From assembly GCA_003577005.1 (NCBI GenBank), contig QEUW01000240.1, positions 1 to 11,806 on the forward strand: DNA of 11,806 nucleotides. The letters run 5' to 3'. A model generated the notes under the pieces. It made no database searches, had not been told where the DNA came from, and was given only the letters and a program-made list of their open reading frames with translations. Positions 5,080-11,806 of this stretch are shown here, one piece after another (the stretch's first letter is position 1; each line of letters begins with the position of its first letter). Made by a program: the position numbers and the translations under genes. Origin of the DNA: Chloroflexota bacterium. Lineage in GTDB: Bacteria; Chloroflexota; Anaerolineae; Caldilineales; Caldilineaceae.

Positions 5080-5820
5080 ATGCTCAAAATCTTGCTGGTC
5101 GAGGACAATGTACGCTTACAAGCTGGGCTGGAATTAGGACTGGAGGCAACGGGTGCGGTGCAAGTCGTTGGAGCCGTCGCACGCGGCGAGGATGCCCTGG
5201 AGTTCTGTCTCGCTTCCGGCCCACCCAACGCAATCCTAATGGATGTAGCCTTGGCCGACGAGATGGACGGTATCAGCGCTGCTATCGCTATCCGCCGTGA
5301 ATATCCGCGCCAGCCCGTTGTCTTTTATTCGATCCAGGATGACGATGCCTACTATCGCGCCTTTCGCAGGGCGGGTATCTTGAGCCATTACGCCTATGTC
5401 CGCAAGTCCAACTACTTGCTGCCAGAGATGATCGTCCCTCTGCTGCGCGATGCTGTGGCGGGACGCAGTTTTGTCGACCCCAGCGTCGAGGCGCGCATTC
5501 AGGAAGTGCGCCATTGTGACGAGCAAGACCCCATGAGCCTGCTTGAGCCAAACGAGCAGGCTGTCGCACGCATGTTGGCCGAGGGGTTGACCAACCAACA
5601 GATTGCTGCACGGCTCGGTTTTCGCGACAAGCGCACGATCAGCCGCATCAACGGCGAGATCTATGCGGCGTGGGGGCTGGCGGATAGCGCCGCCGACGAA
5701 AAAACGGCGCGCACACGCGCCGCCATCATCGTCCACAGCAGACGGCTGATCCGCTGGGACGACGATGGCACAGCCTACACCTGTAACCTGCGCGGCGAGT
5801 GGGAGGTGTACGCCGCATGA
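5080..5820 (+). CDS. Response regulator with unusual LuxR-like HTH, partner of the 5817 kinase
   Basis: A 246-residue protein. The receiver (1-125) has E8/D9 (LLVEDN), phospho-acceptor D55 (AILMDVALADEMDG), switch S84 (VFYSIQDDD) and K109 (YVRKSN), so it should be functional. The output part has an HTH, LEPNEQAVARMLAEGLTNQQ then IAARLGFRDKRTISRING, but the recognition-helix region differs from the usual TVKTHVxNIxxKLGVxNR. It is followed by an extra tail of about 45 residues (AADEKTARTRAAIIVHSRRL and an acidic-aromatic end WDDDGTAYTCNLRGEWEVYAA split by one basic turn). Start ATG 5080 gives MLKILLVEDN; only a weak agaga precedes it. Its stop overlaps the kinase start as ATGA, and ggaggt near its end (5801-5806) is the kinase ribosome site, so the two are translationally coupled. 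The family is sure; target genes may include its own operon. Confidence 0.92.
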   Translation: MLKILLVEDNVRLQAGLELGLEATGAVQVVGAVARGEDALEFCLASGPPNAILMDVALADEMDGISAAIAIRREYPRQPVVFYSIQDDDAYYRAFRRAGILSHYAYVRKSNYLLPEMIVPLLRDAVAGRSFVDPSVEARIQEVRHCDEQDPMSLLEPNEQAVARMLAEGLTNQQIAARLGFRDKRTISRINGEIYAAWGLADSAADEKTARTRAAIIVHSRRLIRWDDDGTAYTCNLRGEWEVYAA

Positions 5821-7949
5821 CCGGACGCTTTTGGCTGGATTGGACCATCCTCACCGTTTCACTCTTCAACATGATCCTGCTGCTGTGGTTGGGGTTGATC
5901 ATTCTACTCAACGCCAACCGCCGCGATTGGGGCGTCTGGTTGATGGGCGGCGGGCTAGTGGTGGGTGCGCTCTTTTTTGTCAGCCACAGCGCGATTCTGG
6001 GGCAAGAACTAGCCATGAACTTTGACGGCCTCAACTTCTGGTGGCGGGCTGGCTGGTTTCCGGTGACCGTGTCGCCCTTTGCCTGGTACGTCGCCGTGCT
6101 CTGGTTCAGCGGCTTTTGGGCCGCGCCGCAAAGCCGCCTCAAACGCCGCCACCAGGCCTGGCTGTGGCTCATGGTCTTATGGCTGTCGGGGTTGATCACG
6201 CTGCTGCTCGCCGCTAACCCTATTCCGGCCTATGACCAACTGGTGCAGCTCGATTGGGACGGGACGCTGGCAGTGCGTACCACCCCCGTCTTGCTCCTGC
6301 TCTTCCCGCTGTGGATGGTCGCTTGTATCGTCTTGTCGATTGACGTGTTGCGCAAACCGGCTGAGGTTGAAAATGCCAACACCAAAACGGCGCGGCAACG
6401 TGCGCTGCCCTGGCTGCTGGGGACTGCGGGCACGCTGCTGGCGGTTACGCTGCTTGTTGCCTACTTTGTCGGCAGCGTCGTTGCCGTTCTCCCCGAGGGT
6501 GAATTGAGGGCCATTCGCATTGAAACGGTCGCCGCCTATGACCTGGCGTTGTCCCTCTTGATCGCGCTCGCGTCCCTCCTGTTGGGGCAAGCGATCGTCT
6601 CTTACGAAATCTTTACGGGCAGGGTGCTGCCGCGCCGCACTTTTGTACGCCATTGGCGCTATGCAATCATCCTGGCGGGTGGCTATGGCGTGGTTATCGG
6701 CTGGAGCATCAGTACCCAGTTGCGCCCGATCTACAGCCTCCTGCTGGCGACGCTGCTGTTGACGCTCTGCTATGCCCTGTACAGTTGGCGCTCGTTTTGG
6801 GAGCGTGAACAATTCGTCGCGCGGTTGCGTCCTTTTGTGCAAAGCCAGGGGATCACGCGCAACCCGCTGCACACAAGCTCATCGGCCAGTAGCTTGTTCG
6901 CTGCCCTTTGTCGAGAGGTGTTGGGGACAGCACACGCACAGCTCATCCCGCTCGGTAGCGTTGCTTCGCTTGTCACCACAACCTTGCGCTATCCACAGGA
7001 CGCCAGCGCGCCTCCCATCCACTCACCGTGCGACCTCCCTACCGGGATGACGCCGCTCGATGGGGCGGAGTTTGCGCCCTATAACTGGGCGATTTCGCTG
7101 TGGAACGAGCGGGAGCACATCGGCGCGTTGTTGATTGGCGCAAAGCAGGATGGCGGCTTGTACAGCGAAGAGGAGATGGAGACCGCCCGGGCTGCGGGCG
7201 AGCGCATTGTCTATTTGCTGGCCGGTGAACAGATGGTGCTGCGGCTGATGGAACTCCAGCGCAGGCGCACTGCCGAGCAGCGGGTGATGGACTTACGCAC
7301 GCGCCGAACCCTGCATGACGAGATCCTTCCTGCCCTGCATCTGGCGGTCTTGCAGTTAAACGGCGCTAACTTCCAACAGCCCGCCATCCAAGAGACGCTG
7401 AGCACCCTGGGCGAAGTACACCAACAGATCACCGACTTACTTGCCAACACCCAACCAGCTCCCGCCTGTGCCCCTGACCCATATGAGCTGGTGGTAGCCT
7501 TGCGCGCCCTGGTTCAGCATGAGTTTGCGCACAGTTTTGAGCAGATCGTGTGTCGGGGTGTAATGAACGAGGAATGTACAGTGCAGGGGCGGGTGGTCGA
7601 TGCGGTTTATCTGGATCCAGTCGTTGGCGAGGTGGTCTTGGGCGCAGCGCGTGAAGCCATCCGCAATGCCGCCTCGCATGGCCGCGGTGGCCAGGCAGAT
7701 CGCCCCTTGTGTCTCCAGATCACTCTGTGCGTGGAGAGGGGTGAAGCGGATGAGCTAATCCTCACGATTGCGGACAATGGCGTAGGCATTGACGCCGGCA
7801 GAGCCGGTGCTGCTTCTTCTCCCGGTGGCAGTGGCAATGGTCTCGCCCTCCACAGTACGCTCCTGACAATGGTCGGCGGCTGCCTCGCGGTCGACTCGCC
7901 GCCAGAGGGCGGGACGCTGGTGAGGATCGCAGTTCCGACGACCTTCTAA
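5817..7949 (+). CDS. Polytopic membrane histidine kinase (NarX/HisKA_3 type)
   Basis: A 710-residue sensor kinase. The first about 325 residues hold roughly nine hydrophobic helices (near 9-33, 41-61, 85-104, 113-133, 155-176, 198-222, 238-262, 281-302, 305-324) with only short loops, so the sensor is in the membrane itself. A GAF-like cytoplasmic region follows (about 355-470, with ISLWNEREHIGALLIGAKQ). The dimerization helix has H500 in TLHDEILPALH, the HisKA_3 form. The ATPase has the N box at N617 (EAIRNAASHG), G1 at D653 (IADNGVGI) and G2 (GGSGNGLAL, 670-678). The Gln of the HisKA_3 DxxxQ phosphatase motif is Pro505. The ATG at 5817 overlaps the regulator stop and has ggaggt upstream; a GTG at 5799 is less likely. 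It should phosphorylate the 5080 product. The signal is unknown. Confidence 0.92.
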   Translation: MTGRFWLDWTILTVSLFNMILLLWLGLIILLNANRRDWGVWLMGGGLVVGALFFVSHSAILGQELAMNFDGLNFWWRAGWFPVTVSPFAWYVAVLWFSGFWAAPQSRLKRRHQAWLWLMVLWLSGLITLLLAANPIPAYDQLVQLDWDGTLAVRTTPVLLLLFPLWMVACIVLSIDVLRKPAEVENANTKTARQRALPWLLGTAGTLLAVTLLVAYFVGSVVAVLPEGELRAIRIETVAAYDLALSLLIALASLLLGQAIVSYEIFTGRVLPRRTFVRHWRYAIILAGGYGVVIGWSISTQLRPIYSLLLATLLLTLCYALYSWRSFWEREQFVARLRPFVQSQGITRNPLHTSSSASSLFAALCREVLGTAHAQLIPLGSVASLVTTTLRYPQDASAPPIHSPCDLPTGMTPLDGAEFAPYNWAISLWNEREHIGALLIGAKQDGGLYSEEEMETARAAGERIVYLLAGEQMVLRLMELQRRRTAEQRVMDLRTRRTLHDEILPALHLAVLQLNGANFQQPAIQETLSTLGEVHQQITDLLANTQPAPACAPDPYELVVALRALVQHEFAHSFEQIVCRGVMNEECTVQGRVVDAVYLDPVVGEVVLGAAREAIRNAASHGRGGQADRPLCLQITLCVERGEADELILTIADNGVGIDAGRAGAASSPGGSGNGLALHSTLLTMVGGCLAVDSPPEGGTLVRIAVPTTF

Positions 7950-8027
7950 ATTGGCTAGGTCACTGGCGAAGGAGTCAATGCCCTACCCCAGACTGTCCTG
8001 AGCGCCGTATTTTCCGCCTAGCACACT

Positions 8028-8158
8028 GCCCAACAGCCCGCTGCACCGCGCCCTGAGGGCCCCCGGCGAAAGTCTGGGCCACGCCGTGTCTATTCCTTCG
8101 GCCATGTCTCTTCGTTTAGGTTGTTTCGTGCTTTCGTTCGCCAGCTGGTGAGTTGGGA
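8028..8158 (+). repeat. Dispersed attC-like repeat, copy B (best preserved)
   Basis: This is the only copy with both end boxes: gcccaac (8028-8034) and gttggga (8152-8158), 131 bp in total. That fits the RYYYAAC ... GTTRRRY layout and the size range of integron attC sites except for the last base. The sub-terminal parts (agcccgctgcacc and ccagctggtga) are partly complementary, giving an imperfect stem. The first 40 bases match copy A at 38 positions. It lies 78 bases after the kinase stop. No integron integrase gene is in the window. Confidence 0.6.
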
Positions 8159-8228
8159 TAGTCTCCTCATCACCGGCTTCGACCCGCCTACATGCCCTAC
8201 GCCGCTGATAGCGTGCCCGTCTTTCATC

Positions 8229-8257
8229 ACCGGACACACTGTGGTAGAGTGTCCGGT
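8229..8257. repeat. 9-bp perfect hairpin
   Basis: accggacac (8229-8237) and gtgtccggt (8249-8257) are perfect complements around an 11-base loop, in which two more pairs (ct/ag) can form after an A-A mismatch. No T-run follows. It lies between repeat copy B and the DUF3179 remnant, about 280 bases past the kinase stop. It may be a transcript end structure or a worn IS end. Confidence 0.5.
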
Positions 8258-8450
8258 CGCGCACCTCGTCTTTCCACCCCAACGTATCTGCTCAACGGGC
8301 GCGTCTGGTCTCTGGGGAATCCTTCGCTCGCCCAAGTGCAGGAGACGTTGAGCAGACTGAGCCGCAGACCCGATCACAGCCCAGAGGATTGACCGATCCG
8401 GCGCCGCTCTGTTCGTCTTCACTGAGCACTTGCTCCACACTGGTCCCGCC

Positions 8451-8668
8451 ATGCTCGTCGCCACTACCGGCTGGAAGACCGATTTCACCCGGCGCACGTG
8501 CCGTGTCATCAGATTCTTTCGGGCGGCCCGCCCAAAGCTGGCTTTCCCGCTATTGACCACCCCCAATTCGAGGAGGTAAGCACCGCCCAAAGCTGGCTTT
8601 CCGAACGCGACCCGGTGATCGTCTTCGAGCGTGAGGGCGATGCGCGCGCCTGCCCGCTGATGAGGCTG
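8451..8668 (+). pseudogene. DUF3179 protein fragment, frameshifted and truncated
   Basis: From 8451 one frame reads MLVATTGWKTDFTRRT. At about 8497-8499 the frame must shift by one base to continue VPCHQILSGGPPKAGFPAID, then HPQFEEVSTAQSWLSERDP, VIVFEREGDARACPLMRL. This order matches, from memory, the N-terminal conserved core of DUF3179 proteins (WKTDFSxxxVPxxEILSGGPPKDGIPAIDxPxF, then WLxxxEPVIxLExNGxARAYPLQIL). One missing base in acg-tg-ccg explains the frameshift. After about 8668 the similarity ends; the expected WHEIVND and CPLCN parts are absent, and the second frame stops at 8737. The frame upstream is open to 8361 but not recognisable. It also contains a 20-bp direct repeat (8528-8547, 8583-8602). 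Function is lost; the family call is fairly good. Confidence 0.65.
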
Positions 8669-8803
8669 GTATGCCTTTTACCAGGACAGGGCAGTGTATC
8701 ATCGGCATTATCACCCAGAGTAATGACCGGTTCGTAGTTGGTGAACCCTGCTAGGCACTCTAGAGCTACCGGGCAAGGTATGCAATTGCCGCGAATACCG
8801 CTT

Positions 8804-8853
8804 CCTTTTCGCTTGGGTTGCCCTTGCATCTGAGGTAAAATCAAGCGAAAAGG
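8804..8853 (+). promoter_or_regulatory. 12-bp inverted repeat around promoter and ribosome site of the LuxR ATPase
   Basis: ccttttcgcttg (8804-8815) and caagcgaaaagg (8842-8853) are perfect reverse complements 26 bases apart. The right arm includes most of the Shine-Dalgarno aaggag (8850-8855), six bases before the ATG at 8862. A possible promoter, ttgggt (8813-8818) and taaaat (8836-8841) with 17-base spacing, lies between the arms. If transcription starts upstream, the RNA hairpin hides the ribosome site. If it starts at this promoter, the arms are a DNA operator pair flanking it. Confidence 0.6.
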
Positions 8854-8861
8854 AGACGGTT

Positions 8862-11450
8862 ATGGTACCTGATAGGACGAACCCTTCCCACTCACCTCAT
8901 CTGCCACGTCAATTGACAGCGCTGGTGGGGCGCACAACCGAGTTCACACAAATTCGCCAGCAGTTGCTCGACCCGGCCTGCCGTCTATTGACCCTGGTTG
9001 GCCCTGGCGGCATCGGCAAGACACGGCTGGCGGTCGAAGTGGCAACCGGCTTGCAGGACAGTTTTGCGGAGGGCGTCCACTTTGTCAATCTACAGCCCCT
9101 CACCGACCCTGCCCAACTGCCAATCGCACTGGCGGATGCGCTCCATTTTCCCCTCAGCGGCGCTGACCCGGTGGAGCGCCAACTGCAACGCTATCTCGCT
9201 AACAAAGAAGTGTTGCTGCTGCTCGACAACGTTGAGCATCTGCTGGCGGGGGCGGAATTTTTGAGCGAATTGCTAATCCACTCGGCTGGGTTGAAGGTGT
9301 TAGCCACCTCGCGCGAGGTATTGAATCTTCAGGGCGAGTGGCTCTTTCCGCTGACTGGGTTGGCCTATCCGCAAGCCGAATTTGACCCGCAAACCATCGA
9401 ACAATATAGCGCAGCCAACCTGTTCATCGAGCGGATGCGTCGCGTGCGCCCGCAGCGTACGCTGCCAGAGGAAGCTGCCGCGATTGGGCGCATCTGCCAG
9501 TTGGTGGAAGGGATGCCGTTGGCGCTGGAACTGGCCGCCACCTGGACCAAATCCTTACGTTGCGACGAGATTGCGGAACAAATTCAACAGAACCTCGATT
9601 TTCTGACCTCCCCCCTGCGCAATGTGCCCCAACGCCACCACAGTATGCAAGCGGTCTTTGCCTATTCCTGGGCGCTCCTCTCCCCAGCCGAGCAGGAGAC
9701 CTTTATGCGGCTCTCCGTCTTCCGCAGCAGCTTTAGCGCAGAGGCGGCGGGGCGGATTGTCGGCGCATCGCTGATCATGTTGATGAGTCTGGTTGATAAA
9801 TCCTTGCTACGCTGGGAGAGCGATAGTCGCTATCGCATTCACGAGCTGTTGCGCCAATACGCCGAAGAGAAGCTGGCGCAGGCGCCCCAAACCGCGCACG
9901 AAGTCCGTGATGCGCATTGCGCCTATTTCACCCATTTCCTGGTGCAGTGGCAAGAGGCGGTGAAAGGTGCGGATCAGGGAGCGGTCCTTGCCGCGGTCGA
10001 AGTGGAGATCGACAATGTGCGTGCGGCCTGGGATTGGGCGCTGCGGCAGAAGCTGGCCTCTGCCATTGTCGGCATGATGCAGGTCATGCCCTATTACTAT
10101 CAGATTCGCAGCCGTTATCGCGAGGGTGCGACTGCCTATGAGGGCGCTATCCAGGCCTTTGACGTGGACAACGCCACTCGCCAAGAGAAGATGGCGCTGC
10201 TGTTGCCTTTGGTTTTTCTGGGCTGGCTGCGGATCCGGTTAGGTGAGTTTGACGCAGCGGAACGGGTCTTGCGTCGTTGCCAACTGCTCTACGCGGAATT
10301 AGAGAGCGCCCCGCTGCCGGGCTACGGCACAGACCCGGAGACGCCCCTCAGCCTCATCTGTTCCATGCGCGGCAATTTGGATGAGGCGCTCGCCCTGATT
10401 GGGCAGGCTCAACAACTCAATACGCAGCAGGGGCATCGACTTAACCTGATGCTTACATACTACGTTCATTGCGGCCTCAAGCTGAAGCAAGGGATGTATG
10501 CCGAAGCGCTCACCCATGGCAAAGCGGCGTTAGCGATGGCCGAAGCAATCGGTGACCGCTGGTTTACGGCGACCTGTCTGCTTGAATTGGGGCAGGTGGA
10601 GCAGGCCCTGGGCAACGATATAGCGGCGCAATCCCATTTTCAGACCAGCTATACCATACGCACAGCGCTGGCCGACAGCGGCGGCATGGCGGTTGCCCTC
10701 ATTCACCTGGGCCATATTGCCTTACGCCAGCAGCGTTTTGCCCAGGCGCAAGAACTCTTCGAGCAAAGCCGGACGATCTGCGCCGAGATCAATGACCGGG
10801 GTGGTCTGGCCGCCGCCCTGGAAGGATTGGCGGCTGCGGCGACCGCGCGAGGTGAATTCGATATAGCCCGCCATCATTTCTATGAGGCGCTCAAGCTGGC
10901 CGTGCAAATCCAGCTTGTGCCGCTCATCTTTTCGCTGTTTCTGCAGATCGGCAACCTGTTCCTGCATGAAAAACAAGAGGCGCGCGGGGTGGCTTTGCTT
11001 GCTCTGACGCGTGATCATCCCGCCAGCACACCGGCCATCCGCAACCAGGCCGCGCAACAACTGACGCTCTACCAAGCAACTGCGCCAGCCGAGTTCTCTG
11101 CGGCGGCTGCACAATGGCGCACCACCGACACGGTGGAAACGGTGGCAACATCGCTGCTGGTGGAACTTGTCCAATATCCCATCGACCTGGAAAGTCATTC
11201 AATTTTGCGGCAGGTGGATCCACCCCAGCAAACTCCGCACGCCGAGCAAGACCTGGTCGAACCGCTCACCGAACGCGAGCTGGAGATTCTTCGCCTCCTG
11301 GCCCAAGGTCTGACCAACGAAGAGATCGCCAGCAAACTGGTGGTGGCCATTGGCACCATCAAGGCGCATAATCACAGCATCTTCGGCAAGCTCGGCGTCA
11401 ACAATCGCATCAGCGCCGTGAGCCGCGCGCGCGAGTTGCATCTGCTCTAA
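8862..11450 (+). CDS. LuxR-family transcriptional regulator with NB-ARC-like ATPase and TPR region
   Basis: An 862-residue regulator. The ATPase domain (about 20-230) has Walker A GPGGIGKT (47-54), Walker B VLLLLDNVEH (117-126), a sensor motif LATSRE (148-152) and GMPLAL (217-222), as in NB-ARC/AP-ATPases. A winged-helix part follows (about 270-340, LVDKSLL and YRIHELLRQYAEEKL). A helical repeat region of TPR type spans about 370-720 (for example GEFDIARHHFYEALKLA). The LuxR HTH closes the protein (802-862: LTERELEILRLL, GLTNEEIASKL, GTIKAHNHSIFGKLGVNNR). Such STAND-type regulators are switched by nucleotide binding when the TPR part senses a ligand or partner, not by phosphorylation. ATG 8862 has aaggag at ideal spacing. 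The gene is monocistronic, with an inverted repeat at its ribosome site and a terminator 80 bases downstream. The family is sure; ligand and targets are unknown. Confidence 0.93.
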   Translation: MVPDRTNPSHSPHLPRQLTALVGRTTEFTQIRQQLLDPACRLLTLVGPGGIGKTRLAVEVATGLQDSFAEGVHFVNLQPLTDPAQLPIALADALHFPLSGADPVERQLQRYLANKEVLLLLDNVEHLLAGAEFLSELLIHSAGLKVLATSREVLNLQGEWLFPLTGLAYPQAEFDPQTIEQYSAANLFIERMRRVRPQRTLPEEAAAIGRICQLVEGMPLALELAATWTKSLRCDEIAEQIQQNLDFLTSPLRNVPQRHHSMQAVFAYSWALLSPAEQETFMRLSVFRSSFSAEAAGRIVGASLIMLMSLVDKSLLRWESDSRYRIHELLRQYAEEKLAQAPQTAHEVRDAHCAYFTHFLVQWQEAVKGADQGAVLAAVEVEIDNVRAAWDWALRQKLASAIVGMMQVMPYYYQIRSRYREGATAYEGAIQAFDVDNATRQEKMALLLPLVFLGWLRIRLGEFDAAERVLRRCQLLYAELESAPLPGYGTDPETPLSLICSMRGNLDEALALIGQAQQLNTQQGHRLNLMLTYYVHCGLKLKQGMYAEALTHGKAALAMAEAIGDRWFTATCLLELGQVEQALGNDIAAQSHFQTSYTIRTALADSGGMAVALIHLGHIALRQQRFAQAQELFEQSRTICAEINDRGGLAAALEGLAAAATARGEFDIARHHFYEALKLAVQIQLVPLIFSLFLQIGNLFLHEKQEARGVALLALTRDHPASTPAIRNQAAQQLTLYQATAPAEFSAAAAQWRTTDTVETVATSLLVELVQYPIDLESHSILRQVDPPQQTPHAEQDLVEPLTERELEILRLLAQGLTNEEIASKLVVAIGTIKAHNHSIFGKLGVNNRISAVSRARELHLL

Positions 11451-11530
11451 CTCTGGCGGACAAACTGCGGCAAACCAAACCCTAATCCTAGCTAACCCCA
11501 AAGATAACCCCACAACCCAACCTTCGGTAG

Positions 11531-11562
11531 ATAGCAGCGCCCCGCCGGGCTGCTATTCTTTT
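11531..11562 (+). terminator. Rho-independent terminator after the LuxR ATPase gene
   Basis: atagcagc (11531-11538) and gctgctat (11549-11556) form a perfect 8-bp stem around a GC-rich 10-base loop, followed by tctttt (11557-11562 with the stem's last T). It lies 80 bases after the stop at 11450. The stretch between (about 11460-11522) is rich in A and C and nearly free of G. Confidence 0.8.
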
Positions 11563-11616
11563 GCCTGTCAGCAGAACGCTTCACTGCAGACCGCATGGTG
11601 CAAGCGGTGAACTACT

Positions 11617-11641
11617 GGGCGGAGGGATCTCCCCTCTGTCC
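11617..11641 (+). promoter_or_regulatory. Leader hairpin upstream of the lipoprotein gene
   Basis: Bases 11617-11626 pair with 11632-11641 (ten pairs, two of them G-T) around the loop atctc. No T-run follows (aaagtagg), so it is not a terminator. It ends 37 bases before the ATG at 11679 and leaves the ribosome site free. It may stabilise the mRNA or bind a regulator. No promoter hexamers are convincing between the terminator and the gene. Confidence 0.4.
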
Positions 11642-11678
11642 CAAAGTAGGCAAAAGGATCAATCGTAAGGAGAAAAAT

Positions 11679-11806
11679 ATGTTCAATGTACACGCTCTAT
11701 CGACCCGCGTCCTTTGGGCGCTCATTGTAATCGTCAGCCTCATCCTGGTCAGTTGTATCCCGCTGATCAGGGCACCGGGCGAAGGCGCCGCGCCCAGTCC
11801 CGGGTT
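11679..11806 (+). CDS. Lipoprotein precursor, N-terminal part (runs off the window)
   Basis: ATG 11679 follows taaggaga at six-base spacing. The first 42 residues are visible: a short N-region with one Arg (MFNVHALSTR), a hydrophobic core (VLWALIVIVSLIL) and the lipobox LVSC with Cys27, then a Pro/Gly/Ala-rich stretch (PGEGAAPSPG). This is a type II (Sec/SPII) signal peptide, so the mature protein should be lipidated and anchored outside the membrane. The linker after Cys is typical of surface lipoproteins such as solute-binding or protease-like proteins, but nothing in view defines the family. The gene is separated from the LuxR ATPase by a terminator, so it has its own transcription unit; being next to that regulator it is a candidate target. 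Confidence 0.8.
   Translation, partial: MFNVHALSTRVLWALIVIVSLILVSCIPLIRAPGEGAAPSPG

Noticed and set aside
6177..6872. Long minus-strand frame (231 codons) opposite the kinase membrane domain.
   Set aside because: Its Gln/Arg-rich composition is what the antisense of a Leu-rich membrane gene gives; no ribosome site or motif.
8509..8844. Minus-strand frame of 111 codons with a plausible middle part (NCIPCPVALECLAGFTNYEP).
   Set aside because: It overlaps the DUF3179 remnant on the other strand and starts inside the inverted repeat of the LuxR ATPase leader with a TTG and no ribosome site. No motif is recognised; a short remnant cannot be excluded.
1..11806. CRISPR array, tRNA, rRNA or riboswitch.
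   Set aside because: No regularly spaced repeats, cloverleaf, rRNA stretches or known riboswitch core was seen on reading.

Overview
The window most resembles a member of the Chloroflexota (Anaerolineae/Caldilineae type). This is inferred from the style of the proteins: NarL-type regulators, a large NB-ARC/TPR/LuxR ATPase, a B12-type radical SAM enzyme, moderately high GC in genes and AT-richer spacers. No rRNA or other taxonomic marker is present, so the placement is tentative.

Layout. (1) 1-151 is the C-terminal end of a PIN-domain (VapC-type) toxin. (2) 152-804 is a decayed spacer with an attC-like dispersed repeat, a short transposase-like remnant on the minus strand and a hydrophobic protein fragment. 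(3) 805-3096 holds three plus-strand receiver-type genes: a NarL/LuxR response regulator (945-1607), a stand-alone receiver (2019-2471) and a diverged paralogue that has lost its phospho-acceptor Asp (2671-3096). Two of the three have extended -10 promoter candidates with inverted repeats at the presumed start of transcription. (4) 3287-4720 on the minus strand is a B12-binding radical SAM protein. (5) 4721-5079 is a divergent control region. (6) 5080-7949 is a response regulator/histidine kinase operon with an ATGA overlap; the kinase has about nine membrane segments. (7) 7950-8861 is another decayed spacer with a second full attC-like element and a broken DUF3179 gene. (8) 8862-11450 is a LuxR-family ATPase whose ribosome binding site lies in one arm of a perfect 12-bp inverted repeat, followed by a terminator. 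(9) 11679 to the window end is the start of a lipoprotein gene.

How it fits together. Six of the nine intact or partial genes are signalling proteins. Only one histidine kinase is present, and it is translationally coupled to its partner at 5080. The NarL regulator at 945 and both small receivers are therefore orphans that must be driven by a kinase elsewhere or by protein-protein contacts. The two small receivers look like a duplicated pair that decayed in complementary ways: one keeps the phospho-acceptor Asp but lost the Thr/Ser switch, the other keeps Thr and Lys but has Glu in place of Asp. The radical SAM gene is the only enzyme and a possible target of the cluster. I see no CRISPR array, tRNA, rRNA or intact insertion sequence. 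The most unusual items are the receiver pair, a 26-bp perfect palindrome inside the 945 gene, the family of attC-like repeats, the nested hairpin after 1607, and a 20-bp direct repeat that seems to have overwritten part of the DUF3179 pseudogene.
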